Origin: Candidatus Berkiella aquae
Lineage (GTDB): Bacteria > Pseudomonadota > Gammaproteobacteria > Berkiellales > Berkiellaceae
Assembly: GCF_001431295.2 (NCBI RefSeq)
Contig: NZ_LKAJ02000003.1
Span: 38,573-102,572, forward strand
Length of the DNA stretch: 64,000 nucleotides
Direction: 5' to 3'
A program made the translations under genes and the position numbers. How positions within the stretch are numbered: the stretch's first letter is position 1; each line of letters starts with the position of its first letter. Below, piece by piece: positions 37,977 through 47,248 of this stretch. Below the pieces are notes generated by a model. That model was not told the DNA's origin. It searched no databases and was given only the letters and a program-made list of their open reading frames with translations.

Positions 37977-39932
37977 ATGACTTTGCACCACGATGACAAT
38001 GACACGGTCCAGTGCGACTTGGGCAAGCAAGCAATGAGCCGTACGTCGGTTCCTGCCGCGCACGATGATCATGCGGACCACGACCATGCGCACGCATTCG
38101 AATGGCTAGAGGCGCTACGCATCCTATTCGTCGCCCTTGCTGCAGCTGCGGTGTGGTTCCGTCTTTGGGAACCCTTTACCGGTGTCAGCGTGATCGGGGT
38201 AGCCGGTGTACTGGTCGGTGGCTGGCCAATTTTCAAGGAGGCTTTCGAAAACAGCATCGCGCGGCGGATGACGATGGAGCTATCCATGACCATCGCCATC
38301 GTGTCGGCCGCCGCGATTTCCGAGTTTTTCACGGCGCTGGTGATTACGCTTTTCGTGCTGGTCGCAGAAGTGCTGGAAGGCATGACCGTCTCTCGCGGTC
38401 GCAGTGCGATTCGGGATCTGCTGGATTTCTTGCCGCGCGCCGTCGCGGTCCGGCGTGCCGGTGCGATAACGGAGGTAGATGCCGATTCGCTCGCGGTTGG
38501 CGATGCGGTTCTGGTCAATCCAGGCGGCCGCATTCCGGTAGACGGCACGGTGATTTCCGGCCATTCATTTGTGGACCAGGCGCGTATTACAGGTGAATCG
38601 CTGCCGATCGAGAAGACGGCAGGCGCTGCTGTCTATGCGGGTTCGATCAACCAGTCTGGGGCGCTGGAAATCCGCGCCGAGCGCATTGGCCGCGACACGA
38701 GTTACGGCAAGATCATCGAGGCGGTCGAGCAGGCAGAGCGTTCCCGCGCCCCAGTGCAGCGCCTAGCGGACCAAATGGCAGGCTATCTGGTCTACCTTGC
38801 GCTTGGTGCCGCAATTCTGACTTATCTCATCACTCAGAACATTTACTCGACCATCTCGGTAATCATCGTGGCCGGCGCCTGTGGCATCGCGGCTGGTACC
38901 CCGCTTGCCATTCTCGGCGCAATCGGGCGAGCCGCGCGGGCCGGCGTCATTATCAAGGGCGGATTGTTCCTGGAACAGCTAGGCAAAGTGAACACGGTGG
39001 TCTTGGACAAAACGGGCACCTTGACCTTTGGGGAACCCGAGGTTCAAAAGGTTCTTCCTTGCCCCGGCGTGACAGAGGAAGCCTTGCTCGACGCTGCCGC
39101 ATCTGCCGAACTACGCTCTGAGCATCCGCTTGGCAAAACCATCGTCGCCTGCGCGCGGGCGCAAGGTCGTCCCCTATCTGAACCCGAACGCTTCGGTTAC
39201 ACCCCAGGGCGCGGCATTGATGCGGCGATTGCCGGTGAGCTTGTATTGGTGGGCAATCAAGCATTGATGCAGGATAATGGCATTGCGGTATCCCAGGCAC
39301 TGCTCAAGGGACATAAGAACGCATCTGAGATATACGTGGCACGAGGTGGGCAATTACTGGGCGCGATCGCGGTTGCCGATACCGTACGGCCGGAAGCCCG
39401 GCAAGCCATCGACGCAATCCATCTTATGGGTATCAAGACGATCCTACTGACCGGTGACGCTAAAGTTGTGGCGCATGTCGTGGCTCAGCAATTGGGTATA
39501 GACGAAGTAGCTGCCGATCTCATGCCGGAAGACAAGCTCAACTACGTCAAGCGCTTGGTGGCGAAGGGTCGAGTCGTTGCGATGTTGGGTGATGGCGTAA
39601 ACGATGCACCGGCTTTGACTGAAGCCACCGTAGGCGTAGCGATGGGCTCGGGCACCGACGTGGCGCGCGACAGCGCGGATGTAGTGCTTCTAGGCAATGA
39701 TTTAGTCAAGTTTACCGAGACGCTAGCACTTGCCCTACGTACCCGTCGCATTATCTGGCAGAACTTTATCGGAACGGTCGTGGTTGACGTTGTGGGCGTC
39801 GGCTTGGCCGCGTTTGGCTTGCTGAACCCGCTATTTGCCGCGTTCATCCACGTCGCCTCTGAGATGGCCTTCATCCTTAACTCGACCCGGCTGCTGCCGA
39901 ACCGGGTCGGTGGTAAGCGTGCGAATCATTAA
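37977..39932 (+). CDS. P1B-type heavy-metal-transporting ATPase, GC-rich and foreign
   Basis: 651 aa: a His/Asp-rich N-terminus (HDDHADHDHAHAFEW) with no HMA domain, then P1B membrane helices. All core motifs are present: TGES (ITGESLPIEKT), DKTGTLT, the P1B HP motif (SEHPLGKT) and GDGVNDAPAL. The metal-site motif of TM6 is unusual: VAGACGIAAGTPLA, with Cys-Gly-Ile where CPC, SPC or CPH is usual. The protein is full length. GC content and codon use differ clearly from the AT-rich surroundings, suggesting transfer from a GC-rich proteobacterium. GGAAG precedes the ATG. Metal specificity is not assignable; Zn/Cd/Pb-like is a guess. Confidence 0.85.
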   Translation: MTLHHDDNDTVQCDLGKQAMSRTSVPAAHDDHADHDHAHAFEWLEALRILFVALAAAAVWFRLWEPFTGVSVIGVAGVLVGGWPIFKEAFENSIARRMTMELSMTIAIVSAAAISEFFTALVITLFVLVAEVLEGMTVSRGRSAIRDLLDFLPRAVAVRRAGAITEVDADSLAVGDAVLVNPGGRIPVDGTVISGHSFVDQARITGESLPIEKTAGAAVYAGSINQSGALEIRAERIGRDTSYGKIIEAVEQAERSRAPVQRLADQMAGYLVYLALGAAILTYLITQNIYSTISVIIVAGACGIAAGTPLAILGAIGRAARAGVIIKGGLFLEQLGKVNTVVLDKTGTLTFGEPEVQKVLPCPGVTEEALLDAAASAELRSEHPLGKTIVACARAQGRPLSEPERFGYTPGRGIDAAIAGELVLVGNQALMQDNGIAVSQALLKGHKNASEIYVARGGQLLGAIAVADTVRPEARQAIDAIHLMGIKTILLTGDAKVVAHVVAQQLGIDEVAADLMPEDKLNYVKRLVAKGRVVAMLGDGVNDAPALTEATVGVAMGSGTDVARDSADVVLLGNDLVKFTETLALALRTRRIIWQNFIGTVVVDVVGVGLAAFGLLNPLFAAFIHVASEMAFILNSTRLLPNRVGGKRANH

Positions 39933-39970
39933 GTGGGCGGGTAGTGGCCCAGACGGAGGCAGGCGAGTCG

Positions 39971-40139
39971 ATGAAACTAAAATCGCCCTGTATCGATGCT
40001 TGCCGGATTGATACACGAACACATTGGTGTACAGGCTGCGGCCGCACAAGCGTGGCAGAAAATGACTCCCAACCGGCAACGATCTGTGCTGGCTGATTTA
40101 GAACATCGCGTTACTCGTTTGCGTGCCGGGCAGCTCTGA
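39971..40139 (+). pseudogene. Frameshifted DUF1289 small Cys protein
   Basis: ATG at 39971 starts KLKSPCIDACRIDTRTHWCTGCGRT, the four-Cys DUF1289 (Fe-S-protein-like) motif. Directly after GCGRT the frame shifts by one base; the other frame continues as AQAWQKMTPNRQRSVLADLE and ends at TGA 40137-40139. Without the shift it would be a normal DUF1289 protein of about 55 aa. It belongs to the GC-rich block, whose right edge it marks. Confidence 0.7.
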
Positions 40140-40158
40140 AGCTAAATTTGGCGCCTGA

Positions 40159-40443
40159 GAGGATGAAGAGACGGAAGCAGAACTAGAAGCCGCCCAAAAG
40201 CATTATAATGAATTATTTAAAAAGTTAACCGTTAAATCACAGTCGCTCTCTGTTTCAAATTTAAATTTTGAGGTAAAAGTAGGTCACCCAGCCGAGCAAA
40301 TTATTTATTACGCGGAAAATAACGATATCGATCACATTGTTATGGGCCATGGGGGTAATACTTTTTTTCATCGGCTTTTATGGGGATCAGTTGCGAAGCA
40401 AGTCATGATTTATGCTCATTGCGTTATAACTATAGTAAGATGA
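40159..40443 (+). pseudogene. C-terminal part of a universal stress protein (UspA family)
   Basis: The frame after the TGA at 40156-40158 encodes the second half of a Usp fold: LEAAQKHYNELFKKL, VKVGHPAEQIIYYAENNDID, then HIVMGHGGNTFF, GSVAKQVM and CVITIV, which match the ATP-binding G-(2x)-G-(9x)-G(S/T) region. The N-terminal half, including the first strand, is missing and no start codon with SD is present. The DNA is AT-rich again, so the foreign block joined or replaced the front part of this gene. Confidence 0.65.
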
Positions 40444-40506
40444 TGAATTATCTTTACGAATTATCGTGGCAAAAACTTGCACTACAATCTAGCAAAAGTT
40501 CTTCAA

Positions 40507-40887
40507 ATGAGAAATATTCTAGCGAAAATTAAACTAGCTTATGTAAAATTAGATCGAGAAGTAATGACGCTTTGGTTTTCTTTAAAACATCCCGATACCC
40601 CCTGGTATGTAAAGTTACTTGCGATGTTTGTAGTAGCGTATGCACTTAGTCCAATCGATCTCATCCCGGATTTTATTCCTGTGATTGGTTTGTTGGATGA
40701 TCTGATCATCATTCTTGGAAGTATTTGGCTATTGTTTAGGTTAGTGCCCAATAAAGTACTTGAGGAATGTCGGGCTCTAGCAGATTCATATCTTCAGAAG
40801 AAGAAAAAACCTATCAGTTATTTTGGTCTCATTGTTTCGACAGTTTGGATTTTAATAATCTACTTAATTGTTAAATTGCTATCATAG
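40507..40887 (+). CDS. DUF1232 (YkvA-like) membrane protein
   Basis: 126 aa from ATG 40507; an in-frame TTG at 40477 would add 10 residues, and neither start has a clear SD. The DUF1232 core is plain: HPDTPWYVKLLAMFVVAYALSP followed by IDLIPDFIPVIGLLDDLII. A second membrane segment near the C-terminus (LIVSTVWILIIYLIVKLL) follows a Lys-rich linker. The function of the family is not established. Confidence 0.75.
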   Translation: MRNILAKIKLAYVKLDREVMTLWFSLKHPDTPWYVKLLAMFVVAYALSPIDLIPDFIPVIGLLDDLIIILGSIWLLFRLVPNKVLEECRALADSYLQKKKKPISYFGLIVSTVWILIIYLIVKLLS

Positions 40888-41289
40888 AGCTAATAAACTA
40901 AAAATTTTAGATTTCAGTGGGCCAAAATAGTGCCTTCGGTTAAAATTGCGGGAATCACAAAATTTTCTTTAAAAATATTTAATATCAAATTGCATATAAT
41001 AGATATTCTATGCAAATATTTTGAAATTATACTATATCTTGAGTGTTAGTTTGTTATAATCAACAAGCTAAGTCATTTTTACAATTGATTCAGATAAACG
41101 CCCCATACTAATTGAAGCCATCCCAGATCAAAGTGTTTGATTTAACTGCGCTCATCAGGTTTGGAGCATGGATGTTTTGAAGTGGATGTTCCGGAAAACC
41201 TAATGCATGATAATAAAATTTATCACGCTTTCTGAAGTGGACATCTAGCTTGGACTGCGAAAGCATAAAATTTAATAATAGAATTAAGT
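40888..41289. other. Gene-free stretch before yegD-like gene
   Basis: About 400 AT-rich bases with no gene that I can support. It probably holds the promoter of the Hsp70-like gene, but no convincing -35/-10 pair stands out close to the start codon. Confidence 0.35.
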
Positions 41290-42552
41290 ATGGCAATAAC
41301 ACATTGTGGTTTAGATTTCGGTACCAGTAATTCAACACTGGCAATATCTGCGTATTCTAAAGCATCATTAATAGCTCTAAGTGAGGGATCTCCTATCCTT
41401 AAATCAGCTATTTATTTTGATTCAGAAGCTAAAGAGCACTTTATCGGGCAATGTGGGATAGATCGCTATTTGGACGATGGTAAAGGTAGATTAATGCTGT
41501 CTTTGAAAAGCATTTTAGGTTCTGCCTTATTAAATGAAAAAATTGCAGTATGCGGAAAATGGATAACATACCGAGATATTATAGGTTTAGTAATCAAATA
41601 TATTAAGGATACTGCTGAAAATCAATTAAATACGGAGCTCACCCAAGTCGTATTAGGACGGCCTGTGCGTTACCATGATACTAACGATGCAAAAGATAAG
41701 TTAGCACAGGATACAATGGAACTTATCATGAAGGAGCAAGGGTTTAAAGAAGTTGTCTTTCAATTTGAGCCAATAGCAGCCGCTTTAGATTATGAAAGTA
41801 CCATTTCTAATGAGCAGCTAGCATTGATTATTGATTTAGGCGGGGGTACTTCAGACTTTACAATAATTAGGCTGAATAATAAAAATAAAACAATAAACCG
41901 AAAAACAGATATTCTTGCCAACTGCGGTGTACACATAGGTGGCACTAATTTTGACAAAGATTTGAGTTTTCATACCATTATGCCTTTGTTGGGTAAAGGC
42001 AGTACCGTTCGAGGGATGAACGGTGCAAAACTTGAAATGCCTGCTTCACTGTATTTTGACTTAACATCATGGCATTTGCTAAACAATTTATATTCCATTA
42101 AAAATATTAATAACATTAAAGATTTATACTTGGTGTCTGATCAAAAGCATTTAATCAAACGTGCCATAACGGTGCTACAGAAAAAATTGGGCCATTATTT
42201 GCTGCAGGCATCTGAAAGTTCAAAAATCAGGTTAAGCACCGTTTTAAATGATACCATTAATATATCCAAAGTTGAGCATGGCCTTGCGGTATCTGTCTCT
42301 CGAAATGATTTTGAATCCTATTGCCATAATCTAATCAATATATTGCAAAAGACGATACAAACCACGCTTTCTACAGCAGGGGTCAATGCAAACCAAATTG
42401 ATTCAATATTTTTAACCGGCGGTACCACGCAAATCCCGGTGGTACATCAGATGATAATAAGTATTTTTCCAAATTCACAATTTGTGATTGGTGATGTATA
42501 TGGAAGCGTAGGGAAAGGACTTGCTATCATTGCCGAAGAATTGTGGGCATAA
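41290..42552 (+). CDS. yegD: YegD-like Hsp70-family chaperone
   Basis: 420 aa with the actin/Hsp70 ATPase fold. Phosphate-1 loop CGLDFGTSNSTLA sits at the N-terminus, phosphate-2 loop LIIDLGGGTSDFTI at about residue 178, and the adenosine motif IFLTGGTTQIPVV at about 376. The length and lack of a C-terminal substrate-binding domain fit YegD, an Hsp70-like protein of unknown client range. Cytoplasmic. It stands alone, convergent with the PfpI-family gene. Confidence 0.82.
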   Translation: MAITHCGLDFGTSNSTLAISAYSKASLIALSEGSPILKSAIYFDSEAKEHFIGQCGIDRYLDDGKGRLMLSLKSILGSALLNEKIAVCGKWITYRDIIGLVIKYIKDTAENQLNTELTQVVLGRPVRYHDTNDAKDKLAQDTMELIMKEQGFKEVVFQFEPIAAALDYESTISNEQLALIIDLGGGTSDFTIIRLNNKNKTINRKTDILANCGVHIGGTNFDKDLSFHTIMPLLGKGSTVRGMNGAKLEMPASLYFDLTSWHLLNNLYSIKNINNIKDLYLVSDQKHLIKRAITVLQKKLGHYLLQASESSKIRLSTVLNDTINISKVEHGLAVSVSRNDFESYCHNLINILQKTIQTTLSTAGVNANQIDSIFLTGGTTQIPVVHQMIISIFPNSQFVIGDVYGSVGKGLAIIAEELWA

Positions 42553-42605
42553 ATCGTCAATGACACCGAATTTGGCCTTTTCAAATTACGATTGTTCGAT
42601 CTTCA

Positions 42606-43259
42606 CTAAAGGTGGTTATAGACGTAATCACCTTTATCGACAAGATCAGGCGCCTTGATACCACCACTTCCATGTAAGGTTTCGGTAACTAGTCGCTCGT
42701 AAATTTCATTTTGTCCTGCTGGCGAAATTACTTTTAAGGATTCTAGGCGTTTATCAATACCAAAGAGACGCTCAATCACCCAAGCTACTAAATATTGAGC
42801 AGAAAGACATCCGCCTGCGGTAGCAACATTTCCATTACAAACAAACGGTTTGTCAATTACTTCAACGCCCATAGCTTGTAATTCAGATTTTGCTTCTGGA
42901 TGCGTTGTTGCTGGACCATTATTTAAAAGCCCTAACTTAGCTAATATAAATGAGCCTGCACAAATGGATCCAATCAGCTGTTTTTGAGAATTTAACGAAA
43001 ATGTCTCTAGAAATATCTTATCTTTTATAACCGTACTTATGCCTATTTTTCCACTTGAAAATAATACAACGTCGGCATTATTCGCTTCCATAATATTTCC
43101 ATGAGTTGTAACAAGCAGACCGTGAGTTGATTGGTGTTGTTCTTTTGTGCCTAATATTTTAACCTGCCAATCCGTTTTATTTCGGCAGAGAATATCCCAC
43201 ATCAAAAATAGATCTATATCGGTAAAATGATCAAAGATGACTATCGCAATTTTTTTCAT
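42606..43259 (-). CDS. DJ-1/PfpI family protein
   Basis: 217 aa with the ThiJ/DJ-1/PfpI fold: N-terminal MKKIAIVIFDHFTDIDLFL, a nucleophile elbow SICAGSFILAKLGLL with Cys at about residue 100, and TTHPEAKSEL after it. Related proteins without an AraC domain include isonitrile-hydratase-like and glyoxalase-like enzymes. The reaction cannot be fixed from sequence. Monocistronic as far as can be seen. Confidence 0.82.
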   Translation of the reverse strand: MKKIAIVIFDHFTDIDLFLMWDILCRNKTDWQVKILGTKEQHQSTHGLLVTTHGNIMEANNADVVLFSSGKIGISTVIKDKIFLETFSLNSQKQLIGSICAGSFILAKLGLLNNGPATTHPEAKSELQAMGVEVIDKPFVCNGNVATAGGCLSAQYLVAWVIERLFGIDKRLESLKVISPAGQNEIYERLVTETLHGSGGIKAPDLVDKGDYVYNHL

Positions 43260-43371
43260 GATTACCCCTCTTCATTAATCGAGACAATTTCAGAATTAAT
43301 TCCATCATTTCTTCTTCACTACGTCTATTTATTGTTTAATTTCTTAAGTTGATCGCTTTATCAAAAGTATA

Positions 43372-43800
43372 CTAAACAATACTCTTTAATATGCTTTTAA
43401 TATTGTTCCTCAATAAAGAATGATGCCCTTCGTTTTCGATTAGGTTTAGCTTCGCACCAGGAATCGTATTTTCGTATACTTTGGCATGAGAAATGGGAGA
43501 TTGAGAATCCAAGGAGCGATGCCAAATTTGAATAGGATATTTAATTTTTTCTAATTCAAATCCCCATGGTTTGAATAGCAATTTCATTTCATCACTAGGG
43601 CCTGCAATACCATTTCTAAATGCTTCAATTGTGCTATCAATGATTGCTTTTCTTTGCTCAACATCTTTAAAAAAAGCTTGATCGACTTCAGGCAAGCTTT
43701 TTACCATTTGTGACATCATTTTGTCGGATGTCTTAACGTTAGTATCGTCAGCCACATCATTAAGCTAGGTAGCCAGGGCATTATACCTAACAACCAATTC
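43372..43800 (-). pseudogene. C-terminal remnant of an alpha/beta hydrolase, frameshifted
   Basis: The intact frame (43372-43755) encodes the cap and C-terminal part of an alpha/beta hydrolase: VKSLPEVDQAFF, a predicted acid strand (YPIQIWHRSLDSQSP) and the catalytic His (NEGHHSLL). The nucleophile elbow and whole N-terminal half are missing. Upstream, the other frame reads PWLPSLMMWLTILTLRHPTK, which fits directly before MMSQMVKSLPE if one base was lost in the A run near 43718. So the gene is both truncated and frameshifted. Confidence 0.65.
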
Positions 43801-43862
43801 TAGTTTGTCTTCTTTCAAATCCACTTGATAAAACTCCAACTACCTTGCGTTGTAGTCTTGAA

Positions 43863-45239
43863 TCAAAAATATCCTCTGACGGTGGTTTCAATGTCATCCA
43901 GATGTACTCGCTTTTGCGTCATACTGTCACGCTCACGGATGGTCACCGTATTAAAGAGCGCCGGATCCCCATCTTTACCGATGGTTTCAAAATCAATGGT
44001 AATACATAAGGGGGTCCCGATTTCATCATGACGACGATAACTCTTACCAATATTTCCCGTATCTTCATAAGAGACCCGACCAATACCTAAAGCTTGAATG
44101 CGTTTACGGATAACTTTAGTTTTGGCCACAATATCGGGATTATTTTTTGCTAATGGGATGACCGCCACTTTGACTGGGGCAAGATGGGGCTTTAATTTCA
44201 ATACAATACGTTCTTTGCCGTCGCCCAAGACTTCTTCTGTATAGGCTTCAGAGAGTATCGCTAAGATACCACGGTCAACGCCGGCGGAAGGCTCAATCAC
44301 ATACGGCACGCAATTTTCATTGGTTTTCGGATCTAAAATTTGGAGTTTGGTTATACTGTGTTCATTAGGATTCACTTTGGCTTTGATATTTAAAGCGCCT
44401 TGCTCTTTAGAATGGGAACCCAAATCGAAATCTGTACGGTTCGCGATGCCTTCGAGCTCTTCTAAGCCATGGGGGAAATTGTATAAAATATCGACGGTCT
44501 TCTTGGCATAGTGCGCCAATTCAGCCTCTGGCTGCACAAACAATTTCAAATTTTCTTTAGATAAACCCTGATCTTGCCACCAAGCCACACGTGTTTCTAC
44601 CCATGCATCATGCCATTGCTCATCTTCACCAGGCTTCACAAAAAATTCGATTTCCATTTGCTCAAATTCACGCACGCGAAAAATGAAATTCCGTGGTGTA
44701 ATTTCATTACGAAAGGCTTTGCCGATTTGCGCCACACCAAAAGGTAATTTTTGAAAGGTAGAGTCCACGATATTACGAAAATTCACAAAAATGCCTTGCG
44801 CAGTCTCTGGTCGTAGATATGCAAATGAAGCATTGTCCTCCACAGGCCCAATCCGTGTTTTAAACATCATGTTAAAAGGACGCGGCTCCGTTAAGTTTTT
44901 AGAGCCACAGGCTTCACACTGACCATCTTTTAAGTGATCAACCCGCCAACGCTTTTTACAATCGTAACAATCGACCATGTTATCGGAAAAGGTATCTTCA
45001 TGGCCCGAATATTTAAAGACCATTTGATGCGATAAAATCGCGGAGTCTAAACCTACCATATCATCACGCTCATAGATATTCGCGCGCCACCAGGCCGCTT
45101 TAAGGTTATTTTTGAGCTCAACCCCGAGTGGACCATAGTCGTAGACGCCTTGCAGCCCACCATAAATTTCACCGCTTTGAAAAATAAAGCCGCGGCGTTT
45201 ACAAAAAGACATGATTTCATCCAGATTTTTTGCAGGCAT
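43863..45239 (-). CDS. glyQS: Glycyl-tRNA synthetase, dimeric (class II, GRS1/GlyQS type)
   Basis: 458 aa, a complete class II synthetase of the alpha-2 type: the N-terminal insertion with two Cys pairs ([19 protein letters not shown]) and motif 1-3 regions ([34 protein letters not shown] split across motif 2, [13 protein letters not shown]). An anticodon-binding domain follows ([22 protein letters not shown]). Charges tRNA-Gly. Most gammaproteobacteria, including those I know in Legionellales, use the unrelated alpha2-beta2 enzyme (glyQ/glyS), so this single-chain form is notable. It has no obvious operon partner. Confidence 0.92.
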   Translation of the reverse strand: MPAKNLDEIMSFCKRRGFIFQSGEIYGGLQGVYDYGPLGVELKNNLKAAWWRANIYERDDMVGLDSAILSHQMVFKYSGHEDTFSDNMVDCYDCKKRWRVDHLKDGQCEACGSKNLTEPRPFNMMFKTRIGPVEDNASFAYLRPETAQGIFVNFRNIVDSTFQKLPFGVAQIGKAFRNEITPRNFIFRVREFEQMEIEFFVKPGEDEQWHDAWVETRVAWWQDQGLSKENLKLFVQPEAELAHYAKKTVDILYNFPHGLEELEGIANRTDFDLGSHSKEQGALNIKAKVNPNEHSITKLQILDPKTNENCVPYVIEPSAGVDRGILAILSEAYTEEVLGDGKERIVLKLKPHLAPVKVAVIPLAKNNPDIVAKTKVIRKRIQALGIGRVSYEDTGNIGKSYRRHDEIGTPLCITIDFETIGKDGDPALFNTVTIRERDSMTQKRVHLDDIETTVRGYF

Positions 45240-45456
45240 GTTAGGAATTCCAATCGATTAAATTGCCATGGATTGTAAGTAATTAGCAGCCTAAGCACAA
45301 AATATTTTGGCACGATGAGGCAACGCTCACAGAAGGCCTCAAGGTATCTATCTGGCTAACTATCGCTCATATCTGCCCCGTACAATCCAAAGATAAAGTC
45401 TCTTCTTTTTATACGTATAAACCGTTAATACCGTCTATCAGATAAGCCACTTCAAT

Positions 45457-45876
45457 TTATAACCTTTTAATTAAATAACATCCAACAGTACCATTACGAT
45501 GTTCATGCCGTTCGAATTCAATATTAAATCCCAATTTTTGATACCATGCGCAAGCAGGCCAATCTTTAAGGGTAAAGACCGTCATAGCCTTACAACCCTT
45601 TAGTTTTGCCCATTCTTGAGCCTTCTCAACTAATAATTTGCCATAACCTTGACCACGATAGTTCTCGTCTACCCATAACCCACCTATTTCTGCTGGGCCA
45701 AAATTGTCAAATCCTGAAATGGCAGCAATTACCTTACTTTCATCATAAACGACGTAAAAGTAACCACCAGTACCTTCTAATCCACGTTTCGCAGCATATT
45801 CGTTGATGCCTTGATGGATAATGGTATAAAAGTCTTCTGAAGGAGATTCAATATGAACAACTGGATTCAACGCCAT
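45457..45876 (-). CDS. GNAT-family N-acetyltransferase
   Basis: 139 aa from ATG 45876, which has AGGAAAG about 6 bases upstream. A longer in-frame start at 45960 would run 71 bases into the preceding gene. Acetyl-CoA-binding motif A is clear (LWVDENYRGQGYGKLLVEKA), and motif B ends in the typical WYQKLGFNIEFE. Substrate unknown. It is the last gene of the long minus-strand enzyme array. Confidence 0.85.
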   Translation of the reverse strand: MALNPVVHIESPSEDFYTIIHQGINEYAAKRGLEGTGGYFYVVYDESKVIAAISGFDNFGPAEIGGLWVDENYRGQGYGKLLVEKAQEWAKLKGCKAMTVFTLKDWPACAWYQKLGFNIEFERHEHRNGTVGCYLIKRL

Positions 45877-45889
45877 TGTAACTTTCCTA

Positions 45890-46762
45890 TTAGCATGAAT
45901 ATACTTCTGGGTAACGGAAGTATTTCTCATTAAACTTAAACTCTGGTGACACCATGACACAGTTTTCTGGTCTTGCTAAAATGGCAGTATATTCATTTTC
46001 ATTTAAGAACCTATCTGGGCAAAATTGCAAAACAACTTTATTAAATGATTCAGGGATGATTTCAATAATATCACTCAATTTCTGTTCATTCTGAGAAACG
46101 ATTTCACGCAAATAAAGTGTGTTATCAATCACCTGATGTAAAACAATCGTACCTAACCTGTCAGAATACCCTATTTTGCCATACATGCTATTAAGAATAA
46201 AAAGCGTTATTGCATTTTTTCCGTTGAAACTAAATTGGTTTGATAATGGTAAGCTCTTAGGAAGTAATTTATTTAGTAAAGCGAAATCATCTGAATTATC
46301 TAAATTTAAATACCTTAGATCGCCTTTTTTTGAGGAAAAGCCGCTTTCCTTTAATACGAAATCATACTCTGGCAGCATGATTGTGTATGGATAATTTCTA
46401 AACAAATATGGTTTTTGAGTCATCAAGAAAGAAGATTCATAGTTTTGTTTGACATAATCCATCACTTCATTCATCAATTGTTTAAAATATCCCTTTCCTC
46501 GATCGATTGGGTTCACACCAACAGCATGTATGGCTGCGGTCTGATGGATATTACCATTCAGAACAACAGTGAGAGGTAATACGCCAACATGGGCGACAAT
46601 TTTTCCCTTGTCCTCAATAACAAAAGGAATTGATGCATCAGACCAAGATGCACCATAATGCATACCTTTTAAGGCAAATTGCTTACATCCCGGAAATATT
46701 TCATCAACAAATGTAATGCACTTTTCAAAAAGCGCTTTGTCTTTACTATAATCAGCTATCAT
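45890..46762 (-). CDS. GNAT-family acetyltransferase, Eis-like size (290 aa)
   Basis: The N-terminal GNAT domain has motif A as VGVNPIDRGKGYFKQLMN, with the preceding strand (TAAIHAVGV). A second domain of about 150 aa follows, with strands and one conserved-looking Asn-rich loop (NENEYTAILARPEN). This two-domain layout is seen in Eis-type and similar acetyltransferases, although the similarity is structural impression only. It starts 17 bases after the P-loop kinase gene. Confidence 0.7.
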   Translation of the reverse strand: MIADYSKDKALFEKCITFVDEIFPGCKQFALKGMHYGASWSDASIPFVIEDKGKIVAHVGVLPLTVVLNGNIHQTAAIHAVGVNPIDRGKGYFKQLMNEVMDYVKQNYESSFLMTQKPYLFRNYPYTIMLPEYDFVLKESGFSSKKGDLRYLNLDNSDDFALLNKLLPKSLPLSNQFSFNGKNAITLFILNSMYGKIGYSDRLGTIVLHQVIDNTLYLREIVSQNEQKLSDIIEIIPESFNKVVLQFCPDRFLNENEYTAILARPENCVMVSPEFKFNEKYFRYPEVYSC

Positions 46763-46779
46763 ATTACTTTAGTACCTTA

Positions 46780-47247
46780 TTAATCAGAATCATCAAGTTC
46801 GTCTTGAGTGGGTTTCTGAAACCAACTGGACCATAAATCCAATTGTGCTTCATCAACTTTAAACGTATCTTCTGGAAGACTAGCATTACGTTCGCTTAAG
46901 CGTTTCAGAAGTTCTTCTCTTGAAACATCTAAAAAGCACACCTTTGTGCGAGCTCCGTGCGCTTTTGCTCGTGCTCTATAATCATCGCGTTCAGAACGAC
47001 CCCAGAAACCATAATCCAGGATCGCATTTACTCCAAGACTTAATACTCGTGCAGCAATTTCCCATTGAATTTGCTCAACAACTGCCCGCTTAGCCTCGTC
47101 ATACCCATCCCCCACTATCCTTGACATCCATTCATCGGGCGTTAAGCGCAGTGCATTTTTCTCAATTTCTAACATTTTTGCAAAGGTTGTTTTGCCGGCA
47201 CCGGGTAATCCACAAATTAAATATAATGTTGGCTTATTTGATTGCAT
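46780..47247 (-). CDS. P-loop kinase-like ATP-binding protein
   Basis: 155 aa from ATG 47247, placed one base after the ABC transporter stop with SD AGAGGGG inside that gene. Walker A GLPGAGKTTF is near the N-terminus. Downstream are a substrate-binding-like RLTPDEWMSR and a lid RLSERN, as in AAA_33/zeta-toxin-like and small-molecule kinases. Cytoplasmic. The family includes antibiotic, nucleoside and peptidoglycan-precursor kinases; the substrate here is unknown. Confidence 0.75.
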   Translation of the reverse strand: MQSNKPTLYLICGLPGAGKTTFAKMLEIEKNALRLTPDEWMSRIVGDGYDEAKRAVVEQIQWEIAARVLSLGVNAILDYGFWGRSERDDYRARAKAHGARTKVCFLDVSREELLKRLSERNASLPEDTFKVDEAQLDLWSSWFQKPTQDELDDSD

Positions 47248-47248
47248 A

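Noticed and set aside
38069..38596. Several long overlapping ORFs on both strands in the GC-rich block
   Set aside because: High GC lowers stop frequency; all lie within the P1B ATPase frame, which has every catalytic motif.
41108..41344. Minus-strand ORF before the yegD-like gene
   Set aside because: Overlaps the start of the Hsp70-like gene and has no SD or family pattern.
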